Below are positions 35,527 to 43,527 of a DNA stretch of 64,000 nt, in pieces. Where the stretch lies: contig NZ_JBBOOK010000003.1 in the NCBI RefSeq assembly GCF_038003045.1, forward strand, positions 368,331 through 432,330, written 5' to 3'. Under the pieces are notes generated by a model. The model saw only the letters and a list, made by a program, of their open reading frames with translations. It was not told the DNA's origin and made no database searches. Both the position numbers and the translations under genes were made by a program. The stretch is from Sporosarcina sp. FSL W7-1349. Lineage in GTDB: Bacteria > Bacillota > Bacilli > Bacillales_A > Planococcaceae. Positions within the stretch are counted from its first letter, which is position 1; each line of letters starts with the position of its first letter.

Positions 35527-35740
35527 AACGTTGCAGGTGACCCTTCTAACGTTTTTCAGGAACTTCCCAACGTTTTGTTTCAACCTCACAACGTTCAAGC
35601 CAAACCACTAAACGTTTCCCAAACCCTTACAACGTTTTGGCTGACGCTCACAATGTTTTCGTCAAAGTTCTCAACGTTCACAACCAACCGCACAACGTTT
35701 TGGTCAAACCTCTAAACGTTTCGGCAAACTCCGCAACATG
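35527..35740. repeat. Degenerate tandem array, 20-21 bp period, AACGTT core
   Basis: AACGTT (or AATGTT/AACATG variants) occurs at 35527, 35548, 35569, 35590, 35611, 35631, 35652, 35673, 35694, 35715 and 35735: eleven copies with steps of 21 bp, twice 20 bp. Flanks are C/A-rich and poorly conserved. AACGTT is itself a palindrome. The array fills the cobT-trpB spacer. A 66-codon ORF over it is periodic only because 21 is divisible by three and is not supported as a gene. Confidence 0.9.
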
Positions 35741-35751
35741 CCACCCTTACC

Positions 35752-36918
35752 TCACGCCTGCTGCGCTTTTTCTTGCTGAAGCATTTCAAATACTTGTTCC
35801 ACATCTTTGTCGCCGCGGCCGGATAGGTTGACCAGTACAATATCATCCGGTGACAGGGTGGCTGCGTGTTTCATTGCAAAGGCAACCGCATGGGAACTTT
35901 CCAATGCCGGGATGATGCCTTCCGTTTTGGATAATGTCTTGAAGGCTTCCAATGCTTCCTGCCCGGTAACGGGGTAGTAGGTTGCGCGTTCGACATCTTT
36001 CAAATAGCTATGTTCCGGTCCGACGCCGGGATAATCCAATCCTGCCGCGATGGAATATGTGGCATCCGGCTCGCCGTTTTCATCTAACAAAGTATAACAT
36101 TTGAAGCCATGAAGGACAGCGGGCACGCCTTTCGTCATCGTGGCTGCTTCCATCGGCTCCACACCGATCAGCTCCACGCTTGCCTCATTCAAATAATGGG
36201 CAAATGCGCCGATCGCATTGCTGCCTCCACCGACGCAAGCGATGACCGTATTTGGCAGTTTCCCTTCCCTTTCGAGCATTTGACGTTTGGATTCTTCGCT
36301 GATGACCGATTGGAAGTACTTTACAATAGTAGGGAACGGATGTGGCCCAACCGCCGACCCAAGCAAGTAATATGTATTTTCATAGTTGGCGACGAGGTCA
36401 TTCAATGCTTCATCCACGGCATCTTTCAAGCGGCCTTGGCCTTTCGTTACTGAAACGACTTTGGCGCCGAGCAATTCCATCCGGAAGACGTTCAATGCTT
36501 GTCGCCGCATATCTTCCGCGCCCATATAAATGACGCATTCCATATCAAACATCGCACAGGCTGTAGCCGTCGCGACACCATGCTGGCCCGCGCCGGTTTC
36601 TGCAATGACACGTTTCACGCCCATCCGGTTGGCCAATAGGATTTGGCCAATCGCGTTGTTGATCTTATGAGAACCGGTGTGGTTCAAATCTTCCCGTTTC
36701 AAATAAATCTTGGCCCCGCCGACCTGCTTCGTCAAATTTTCAGCAAAGGTGATTGGGTTCTCCCGGCCGACGTACTCGGCCAAATAGCGGCGGTATTCAT
36801 CCATGAAGGAAGGGTCCTGGATTGCTTCCTCGAATTGTTGTTCCAGATGGTTCATCGCATCTTGCAATGCAGGCGGAATGAAACTTCCTCCAAATTCACC
36901 GAAATATCCTTTTTCCAT
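35752..36918 (-). CDS. trpB: Tryptophan synthase beta chain, orphan copy
   Basis: The 388-residue TrpB1-type enzyme condenses indole with serine. It has [15 protein letters not shown], the PLP lysine in [25 protein letters not shown] with the catalytic Glu, the phosphate loop [10 protein letters not shown], and [11 protein letters not shown]. The ATG at 36918 follows GGGAGG; an ATG at 36924 is too close to it. No trpA or other trp gene is in the window, so it may be a second copy or act alone with free indole. It lies on the same strand as the two-component genes at 37039-39871, with a 120-bp gap. Confidence 0.92.
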   Translation of the reverse strand: MEKGYFGEFGGSFIPPALQDAMNHLEQQFEEAIQDPSFMDEYRRYLAEYVGRENPITFAENLTKQVGGAKIYLKREDLNHTGSHKINNAIGQILLANRMGVKRVIAETGAGQHGVATATACAMFDMECVIYMGAEDMRRQALNVFRMELLGAKVVSVTKGQGRLKDAVDEALNDLVANYENTYYLLGSAVGPHPFPTIVKYFQSVISEESKRQMLEREGKLPNTVIACVGGGSNAIGAFAHYLNEASVELIGVEPMEAATMTKGVPAVLHGFKCYTLLDENGEPDATYSIAAGLDYPGVGPEHSYLKDVERATYYPVTGQEALEAFKTLSKTEGIIPALESSHAVAFAMKHAATLSPDDIVLVNLSGRGDKDVEQVFEMLQQEKAQQA

Positions 36919-37038
36919 GCACATTTCCTCCCTTTTCTCTTATAAGTAATCCAAGTATAGTAGCTGGCAGTTGGCAAGTAAATAGGTTGGCGGAAGAGAC
37001 TATGACACAATTCCGACAATTATTAGGCCATCCCCTTA

Positions 37039-39165
37039 TCAATCTTCTTCCATTGGGAAGGGAAGGGTGATGGTGAACTCCGTCCCGACGCCCGGTTCGC
37101 TATGCGCAACGATGGTGCCGTCATGTTCAGTGATGACTTCCTTGACGATGGAGAGACCAAGACCTGTCCCGGGCTTGTTTGAATTCCGGACTTTGCTGAC
37201 GCGATAAAAACGATCGAAGATATACGGCAAATCATTTTTGGTAATGCCCCATCCTTCGTCTTTGACCGTAATGATGGCATGCCGATCTTGCTGCCTGACG
37301 GTCACGTCAATGCGCGCGTCCGGCTCAGAGTACTTGAGTGCATTTTTAACCAAATTCATCATGGCCCGTTCGATATAATGGACGTCGATGTCAAGAGAAG
37401 GCAGATCCGGTTCGATATCGAACACGACTGTTTTAAATTGGTCGAAATGGGTTCCGAGTTTCTGGAAGAAGCTAGTCGTATCCACTCGTTGGAAGTGGAA
37501 AGGCTGTTCTTTCAAATCGATCCGATTCAGTTCAGAAGCGTTCACAACCAAGTTGTTGATGGAATCGAGATGGTTTTGGATGCGCTCGAAATACCGCTCA
37601 TAGTCCTCTTCGCCGATCAGCCCGTCTTGGATCGCTTCAATATAACCGTGAATCAGGGTAATTGGTGTTTTCAAATCATGTGCAATATTGGCGAAAAGAA
37701 GCTTTCGTTGCTGTTCCGTCTCCTGCAATTTTTTATTCGTCTCGATGAGCGAAATGTTCAGGCGAACCAATTGCTGGGTGCGCTCCGACACCTTATCCTC
37801 CAACTGGCTGTTCAGCGTCTGGTAGTTGCTGATCAGCTTATTGATCTGCTGACTCATCGAGTTGAACGATTGACTGACCAAATTGAACTCGTGAAGGGAT
37901 TGCGACGGGATTTCCGCCTTGAAATTTTCATTTTGGAAAGAGCGGATGCCGCCGAGGATTTCGCGGATCGGCTTCGTAAAATTCCTCCATATGGCGATGG
38001 AACACAAAATGATGACTAGCAAAGTGAAAATCATGACATTCCGGAGGTGGCTGAAAATCGTTCGCTCATGTGCTGCTAATTGTCGGTCTGTCAAGCTTTT
38101 AATATGATCTACAATACCTGCTTCAGGAATTGCAAAAATCAGTTTCCATCCGGTATGGTCAATTGTGGCGGACAGGAAAATTTTATTCATACCGTTGACG
38201 TTCAGGAGGACAGGCTGTTCGTCTGACGATATTTGTTGACGGATTGCTTTTGTCAAAAAAGGCAGATCGTTATCCGCCTGATCCTGGTAGGCGATGAATT
38301 CATCATTTTGGTTCAGTAATAGGGCGTAGGCGAATTCTTCTTTGAATTTCATATTAAGTAAATGATTTAAGGCGCGGTGTGTCGTAATATCTGCGCCCAA
38401 AATGCCGAGTTCCTCATCGTTTGGGCCAATAATAGGAGCCGAAATGGAGAACATTTCATGCCGATGAGTCAGGTCAATATAAGGATCCGTCCAACCTACC
38501 TTGTTGCTATTTGGGGAAACAGCTGCTCCAGCAGTATAAAAAGTCTCTTTCGTAAAATCGGCATCCGCCGTTAAAAAGCCATCGTGAATCTCCTTTGGGG
38601 TGTTCATGGCTGGATAAATACGCCACGCAGATGTTGGAGAAACATAATAAACAGCGACAATGGCTTGATTGCTTTTGACGATTTGTTTCATCGTCCCTTC
38701 AATGCTTTTTGTCTGTTCCAGTCGCTCCACCGTTTCCGCCGTTACGGGATAGGAGGCAGTCGCTCCTGTATTGGAGAAATCCCCTTTTACTGATTCCCAA
38801 TAAACTCCGCCAATATCTTGTTGTAAGCGGAGAGAGTATCCTGGCGGCACAATGGACGATTCAAATACCTCCTCCAAAGTTGTGCGCAATTGAAGGATTT
38901 GTTTTTTATATCCTTCCAATTGAATGCTCGTCGCTTCTGCTTGTCTGTTTATATTTTCTTTATATAGATAGAGGGCGTACTCGCTGATATCCTCTTCAAT
39001 ATTTGCTCCTGTCACTGTGATGGAGTTTTTCGTGCTTTGTATGACGAAGTAACTGATGATAATGAGCGGAACAAGTGAGAGAAGAAGCAAAGTCCATAGC
39101 ATCCTACCTCTGAATGTATAAAAAGATTTATGAAAAAGAGTATTAGCTTTTTTGGACAGACTCAT
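37039..39165 (-). CDS. Sensor histidine kinase with dCACHE sensor, probable regulator of the qhp operon
   Basis: The 708-residue kinase has TM1 (about 23-45), an extracellular double-CACHE sensor (about 46-360; GWTDPYIDLTHRHEMFSIS, LGILGADIT), TM2 (about 372-392), HAMP, a coiled coil, and the kinase core. The phospho-acceptor is in FANIAHDLKTPITLIHGYIE; the ATP domain has NLVKNALKYSEPD, DEGWGIT and GTGLGLSIV. It overlaps the response regulator by 23 bp. Location divergent from qhpC suggests that it senses an amine or related signal outside the cell; this is inference. Confidence 0.88.
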   Translation of the reverse strand: MSLSKKANTLFHKSFYTFRGRMLWTLLLLSLVPLIIISYFVIQSTKNSITVTGANIEEDISEYALYLYKENINRQAEATSIQLEGYKKQILQLRTTLEEVFESSIVPPGYSLRLQQDIGGVYWESVKGDFSNTGATASYPVTAETVERLEQTKSIEGTMKQIVKSNQAIVAVYYVSPTSAWRIYPAMNTPKEIHDGFLTADADFTKETFYTAGAAVSPNSNKVGWTDPYIDLTHRHEMFSISAPIIGPNDEELGILGADITTHRALNHLLNMKFKEEFAYALLLNQNDEFIAYQDQADNDLPFLTKAIRQQISSDEQPVLLNVNGMNKIFLSATIDHTGWKLIFAIPEAGIVDHIKSLTDRQLAAHERTIFSHLRNVMIFTLLVIILCSIAIWRNFTKPIREILGGIRSFQNENFKAEIPSQSLHEFNLVSQSFNSMSQQINKLISNYQTLNSQLEDKVSERTQQLVRLNISLIETNKKLQETEQQRKLLFANIAHDLKTPITLIHGYIEAIQDGLIGEEDYERYFERIQNHLDSINNLVVNASELNRIDLKEQPFHFQRVDTTSFFQKLGTHFDQFKTVVFDIEPDLPSLDIDVHYIERAMMNLVKNALKYSEPDARIDVTVRQQDRHAIITVKDEGWGITKNDLPYIFDRFYRVSKVRNSNKPGTGLGLSIVKEVITEHDGTIVAHSEPGVGTEFTITLPFPMEED

Positions 39166-39871
39166 TGAATTTATACCCTGCCCCGCGGAGAGTTAAAATG
39201 ACCCTTGGTTTTTTTGGATCTTCTCCTAGTTTTTTTCGTAAATTTCCAATATGAACCGTCACCGTCTTTGTATCAATTTCCGACTCGTATCCCCAAACGC
39301 AATCCAGCAAATGCTCCGTGCTTAGCACCTGAAAGGGATGGAGCATGAAAAAATGAAGCAGTTCAAATTCTTTGGAGGAAAGCTGGACTTTTTTGTTCCG
39401 TATATAGCAATCATGACGTGCACTGTCCAATAGAATGGAATCCGATGTGAAAACGTTCGCCTCTCCTGAAGACACATCTTCTGGCATAGATATTTTTGAT
39501 TCATAGTATCGGCGCAAATGGGCTTTCACTCGCGCAATCAATTCATTCATTCCGAAAGGCTTGCCGATATAGTCGTCTCCGCCGACACTTAAACCAATGA
39601 CCTTATCAATCTCCGAATCTTTACAACTCAAAAAAAGCACAGGTACGTTCGTCTCTAGGCGAATACGTCGGCAAATTTCAATGCCATCGAGATCGGGGAG
39701 CTGGACATCCAGCAAGATTAGCTGCGGATTGACAGCTTTTAATTTTTTTAGCGCCTCTTCTGCATTGCTTGCCTCTTCGAAGTTATATCCTTCCTTTTTT
39801 AAATAGAGACCAATCAATTCCCGGATCTCTGGTTCATCGTCCACATGTAGAATCGTAGATTGATGCATCAT
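39143..39871 (-). CDS. OmpR/PhoB-family response regulator, probable regulator of the qhp operon
   Basis: The 242-residue regulator has a receiver domain (ILHVDDEPEIRELIG; phosphorylated Asp in LILLDVQLPDLDG; Lys in YIGKPF) and a winged-helix DNA-binding domain (SSKEFELLHFFMLHPFQVLS; TVTVHIGNLRKKLGEDP). It starts at tandem ATG codons after GGGGGAG. It is divergent from qhpC, and the spacer carries four direct repeats 11 bp apart, as expected for this DNA-binding family. Confidence 0.92.
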   Translation of the reverse strand: MMHQSTILHVDDEPEIRELIGLYLKKEGYNFEEASNAEEALKKLKAVNPQLILLDVQLPDLDGIEICRRIRLETNVPVLFLSCKDSEIDKVIGLSVGGDDYIGKPFGMNELIARVKAHLRRYYESKISMPEDVSSGEANVFTSDSILLDSARHDCYIRNKKVQLSSKEFELLHFFMLHPFQVLSTEHLLDCVWGYESEIDTKTVTVHIGNLRKKLGEDPKKPRVILTLRGAGYKFNESVQKS

Positions 39872-40011
39872 TTCTCCCCCTTTTGAACATGAACTTTTTA
39901 AATCACTTCGTAAACGGGTGGTTCCATGACCAATGGTTGCCTAGTTTTCCATTGTTAATGCTCGGATTTTCTTATCATAACAAAGTTTTATAATTCCGAA
40001 AAGTTTATTTC

Positions 40012-40052
40012 TTTACTTTATTTTTACTTTTGTTTTGCTTTGATTTTACTCT
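40012..40052 (+). promoter_or_regulatory. Four 11-bp-spaced direct repeats, candidate response-regulator operator
   Basis: TTTACTTT (40012), TTTACTTT (40023), TTTGCTTT (40034) and TTTACTCT (40045) recur exactly every 11 bp. OmpR/PhoB-type regulators bind direct repeats with 11-bp spacing (PhoB and PhoP boxes). The site lies between the divergent regulator gene and qhpC. A TATAAT hexamer lies at 39989-39994, but no complete promoter can be assigned with confidence. Confidence 0.6.
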
Positions 40053-40107
40053 ACCTTGATATTCTTAGTTTTGCAAAGGCTTACATTAAGAAAGGAAGGG
40101 TGGGCTT

Positions 40108-40425
40108 ATGAAACACAGTAAACCGTTGAACCGCAAAGGAAAAATGGCTATGAGGCGAATTAACGAAGGAGAAATAATGGATGTGGAAGGCCTACAATTG
40201 CCGATTGGCTGTACGACAGTTTTTGATCCGGGATGGGAGGCGGATAGTTCGGAGATTTCCGTAGCCGCCCTTTGCCAGCCGATGGAGCGCGATCTTTATG
40301 GCTGTTACGGAGATTGCTGGTGGGCAGCACAAGTACCGGATGGCTTGACGAAATATCCGGAATGGCATCAGGATTGTCCAGCCGCCGTAAGAGATTGGCA
40401 AAAACTAAAATTTATTGATGAGTAA
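40108..40425 (+). CDS. qhpC: Quinohemoprotein amine dehydrogenase gamma subunit precursor (CTQ-bearing)
   Basis: The 105-residue precursor of the catalytic gamma subunit carries the cysteine tryptophylquinone cofactor. Aligning by eye to the Paracoccus/Pseudomonas gamma chain, all modified residues are kept: Cys35-Glu44, Cys56-Asp62 and Cys70-Asp78 for thioether bonds, and Cys66 with Trp72 for CTQ. Motifs are GCTTVFDPGWE, LCQPMERDLYGC and CWWAAQVPD. The mature chain would begin near residue 29, after a 28-residue leader without Sec features, expected to be removed by QhpE and exported by QhpF. An extra Cys90 lies near the C-terminus. AAAGGAAGGG precedes the ATG. It is first in the operon. Confidence 0.93.
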   Translation: MKHSKPLNRKGKMAMRRINEGEIMDVEGLQLPIGCTTVFDPGWEADSSEISVAALCQPMERDLYGCYGDCWWAAQVPDGLTKYPEWHQDCPAAVRDWQKLKFIDE

Positions 40426-40437
40426 GGGGGGATTTGG

Positions 40438-42051
40438 GTGATCCAACATAAAAGGAAATCGATTGGTGTGATTTTGTTATTTCTCGCTACTCTCGTAATG
40501 GTTGCCGCTTGTACAAAAGAAGAACCGCAAAAAATTACAGAGGACGAGGAAGCAAACGCACCGGGAGTCAGCTTAGCAAACGAAGAATGGAGCGACACAT
40601 TCAAGCAATCGTGCATAACATGCCATGCTGTGGGGGAAGACGGAAAAGTCGATCGGATTAGTGATGTCCGTAAAACACCGGAAGGATGGCAGGATACAAT
40701 TACTCGCATGCAGACCGCGTGGGGAGTTCAGGTAACGGATGAAGAAAAAGCTGCTATTGTTCAGGAGCTGAGCGATAAGAATGGTTTAGCGCCAAAAGAG
40801 ACTGAAAAAGTCATGTATTGGCTGACAGAAAGCGGTTCAACGATTGAACCAGTTACAGAAGAATACGACAAGATCGAGGGTTCTTGTATCGCATGTCATG
40901 CGGGAGGAAGGCCGCTGGCACAGTACCGTACCGAAGCCGAGTGGATGAAATTAAAAGATTTCCATATCGGGATGAGTCCGGCCATGATTTATCAAATGCG
41001 GACGATGAAATGGGAAGAAGAGGCAGAAGAAGTTCTCGCTTATATGGCAAGCATCCATCCATATGATTCGGAAGACTGGGAAGAATGGAAAGACAAAAAG
41101 ACTGATTATGAAATCACAGGGACATGGAGAATTGTCGGCCATCAGCCGGGAAGCGGAATATATAGCGGATATGCCGACATTTCAGAAAAGGAAGATATGT
41201 ATTTTGAAAAACGCACGATGCTCATGCCTGATGAACAAGAAAAGAAATCTGAAGGAAATGTACGGAAGTATGCCGGGTATTCATTGCGCAGCAGTTTAAC
41301 GGATGGTGAGGTAAAAACCCGAGGTGTCTTCAATGTAATAGAAGACGGTAATAAAATTGAGGGTCGGTGGAACCAGGTAAACGATAAAGGGATATTTGCA
41401 GATGAAACGTACTATAAGGCAGACAAAACAGCTATTTTGGCTACATGGCCAAGTTCCATTAAGTCAGGCACAACAGAAACCATTCGGGTTATCGGCTCAA
41501 AGTTGCCCGACCAGCTGACACCGGACAGCTTTGTTGCATCTAAGGGACTAGTTGTCGATAAAGTTGAAAGGCAGAACGGTGATGATGTCTGGATTACAGT
41601 GACAGCTCAAGGGACAGGTGAAATAACACTCGATTTGAAAGACGGCGAACAGCCTGTCAAAATCATAGCATTTGATAAAGTAGATTCCATTAAAGTATTG
41701 CCGGAGCGCGGATTGGCGCGGCTGAATTATACCGATTATTTGCAGAGCGTCCAGTTTGAAGCGATTGGCTACACTGCGGATAATCAAGAAATCGGTCCGC
41801 TGAACGTCAAGTGGGAGCTTCATGAAGATAAAGAAGGAAACGATGAATTGAAGTACGTTGGGCAGATCAACACCCAAACCGGACTTTTCACTCCGGCCCA
41901 AGGGGGTCCGAATCCTGAACGGGTCTGGACTACCAACAATACGGGATACGTCACTGCCAAGGCAATCTATCAAGATCCGGCCACTCAGGATAAACTGACC
42001 GGTGAATCGAAACTCTTTGTCACACTCCCAGACTATGTCTACATCAAATAG
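40438..42051 (+). CDS. qhpA: Quinohemoprotein amine dehydrogenase alpha subunit (diheme c), lipoprotein form
   Basis: The 537-residue electron-transfer subunit has a lipobox MVAAC (Cys25), so it should be lipid-anchored on the outer face of the membrane; the Gram-negative protein is periplasmic. Two c-heme sites, CITCH (59-63) and CIACH (150-154), lie in the N-terminal cytochrome domain. Beta-rich Ig-like domains follow to the C-terminus (ATWPSSIKSGTTETIRVIGS onward). Electrons from CTQ would pass through both hemes to the respiratory chain. It starts with GTG 12 bp after qhpC and nearly abuts qhpD. Confidence 0.93.
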   Translation: MIQHKRKSIGVILLFLATLVMVAACTKEEPQKITEDEEANAPGVSLANEEWSDTFKQSCITCHAVGEDGKVDRISDVRKTPEGWQDTITRMQTAWGVQVTDEEKAAIVQELSDKNGLAPKETEKVMYWLTESGSTIEPVTEEYDKIEGSCIACHAGGRPLAQYRTEAEWMKLKDFHIGMSPAMIYQMRTMKWEEEAEEVLAYMASIHPYDSEDWEEWKDKKTDYEITGTWRIVGHQPGSGIYSGYADISEKEDMYFEKRTMLMPDEQEKKSEGNVRKYAGYSLRSSLTDGEVKTRGVFNVIEDGNKIEGRWNQVNDKGIFADETYYKADKTAILATWPSSIKSGTTETIRVIGSKLPDQLTPDSFVASKGLVVDKVERQNGDDVWITVTAQGTGEITLDLKDGEQPVKIIAFDKVDSIKVLPERGLARLNYTDYLQSVQFEAIGYTADNQEIGPLNVKWELHEDKEGNDELKYVGQINTQTGLFTPAQGGPNPERVWTTNNTGYVTAKAIYQDPATQDKLTGESKLFVTLPDYVYIK

Positions 42052-42057
42052 AAAGCG

Positions 42058-43512
42058 GTGATTCCCATTATACAAACGGCAGATCAATTATCAGTGACAA
42101 ATCAGCTCGTGTTTGAAGTAAAAGGCAAACCATATGTGTTCCAGGGGCTCAGTGGCTTTATCAGTGAAATTTCACCTCTTGGCAAATCAATCTTGGAAAT
42201 ATTGAAAAGCGACTCTCAATCGCTAAGCGAAGTCGAAGAGCAGCTAAGTATCCAATACGGGAAGGCGGAAGTTCGATCAGCGATTGAGGAGTTACTACAG
42301 CAAGAAGTCATCCGGTTAAATGACAGTATCGGGAGAAATAGTAGGACTCCCGGTGTTCCGCAAGGAGAATTGCCGATTCAAACGCTTGTTTTCCATTTGG
42401 TAAACGAATGCAATCTCGGTTGTACGTATTGTTATGCGGGTGGCGGTGAATACGGCGCTCCTATGAAAGCGATGAATGAGCCGACTGCTGAAAAAGCGAT
42501 TGATTTTCTAATCAAAGAATCCAAAAACGCGCCAAATGTTTCTGTCATTCTGTTCGGAGGAGAACCGACGCTTAATTGGAGGCTGCTAACCCATGTCGTG
42601 GAATATGGAAAAAAAGCAGCACAGCAAGCGGGTAAAAAGATTGATTTTTCTATGACGACGAACGGGACGCTATTGAACGAGAGACGCATCAATTTTCTCG
42701 TCGAGCATAATGTCGGCGTGTCGGTCAGTATGGATGGAGATGAAAATACCCAAGACACATGGCGGCCGTTCAAATCAGGCCATGGATCTTATGAAATGGT
42801 CAATAAAAATGCACGCAAACTGATTGAAAAGCATCGTACGAAACCGGTCGCTGCCCGGGTTACACTGACAAAGGATTTCCCGCATGTAAAAGAAACGTTC
42901 ACTCATCTTCAAGAGATGGGGTTCCACGAAGTCGGGTTCGCACCGGTTTCCGAAACGGACGAGGCTTTTATTTTAAATAAGCCGGAGCTTTCCCGCTTGT
43001 TGGATGAATTTGAAGAACTGACAGAGATTTTTGTTCACGAAGCAAAGGAAGACCGCTATTTTGGTTTCTCCAACTTGGTAAATGTCCTAGTCGAATTGCA
43101 TACGGGAGTTAATAAAAGCTACGGCTGCGGCGCCGGCATCGGCTTTTATGCAGTCAGCCCCTCAGGTGACCTGTTCTTGTGCCATCGTTTTAATGAACAA
43201 GATGAGTACAAGATGGGGGATATCTATCAAGGTGTCGATCGTAGATTCCAGAAGACGCTGCTCGAGTCGCTGCATGTCGACAACAAAACGACATGCTCCC
43301 GCTGTCCGTTGAAGCATACGTGCTCGGGCGGATGCTACTACGAAGCGAAAGAGCGGCAAGGGGAAATCACTTCTCCGAATTTGCATTACTGCAACTGGAT
43401 GTATCGCTGGTATACCATTGCACTGAAAGCATATGTACAAGTCATGGAAGACAATCCGACGTTCCTTGACCGGATCGCGGGACTGCCTCTTGACGATTGT
43501 CATGCTAATTAG
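42058..43512 (+). CDS. qhpD: QhpD radical SAM/SPASM enzyme for gamma-subunit thioether cross-links
   Basis: The 484-residue enzyme forms the three intrachain Cys-to-Asp/Glu thioether bonds in the gamma subunit. Residues 1-100 look like a PqqD-like RiPP recognition domain. The radical SAM cluster motif CNLGCTYC (Cys118, 122, 125) is followed by LFGGEPTLNW. The SPASM region has CGAGIGFYAVSPSGDLFLCH, CSRCPLKHTCSGGCYYEA and a final YCNW, enough cysteines for two auxiliary [4Fe-4S] clusters. The GTG at 42058 has only a weak site and probably depends on coupling with qhpA, whose stop is 6 bp upstream. Confidence 0.93.
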   Translation: MIPIIQTADQLSVTNQLVFEVKGKPYVFQGLSGFISEISPLGKSILEILKSDSQSLSEVEEQLSIQYGKAEVRSAIEELLQQEVIRLNDSIGRNSRTPGVPQGELPIQTLVFHLVNECNLGCTYCYAGGGEYGAPMKAMNEPTAEKAIDFLIKESKNAPNVSVILFGGEPTLNWRLLTHVVEYGKKAAQQAGKKIDFSMTTNGTLLNERRINFLVEHNVGVSVSMDGDENTQDTWRPFKSGHGSYEMVNKNARKLIEKHRTKPVAARVTLTKDFPHVKETFTHLQEMGFHEVGFAPVSETDEAFILNKPELSRLLDEFEELTEIFVHEAKEDRYFGFSNLVNVLVELHTGVNKSYGCGAGIGFYAVSPSGDLFLCHRFNEQDEYKMGDIYQGVDRRFQKTLLESLHVDNKTTCSRCPLKHTCSGGCYYEAKERQGEITSPNLHYCNWMYRWYTIALKAYVQVMEDNPTFLDRIAGLPLDDCHAN

Positions 43513-43527
43513 AAGGGAGGAAGTATA

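Noticed and set aside
35515..35715. 66-codon ORF over the AACGTT array with heptad-like repeats
   Set aside because: The protein periodicity is a by-product of the 21-bp DNA period; two 20-bp steps shift the frame and there is no good ribosome site.
40056..40087. TTGATA-N19/20-TTACAT as the qhp promoter
   Set aside because: The spacing is too long and the transcript would begin at the ribosome binding site of qhpC.
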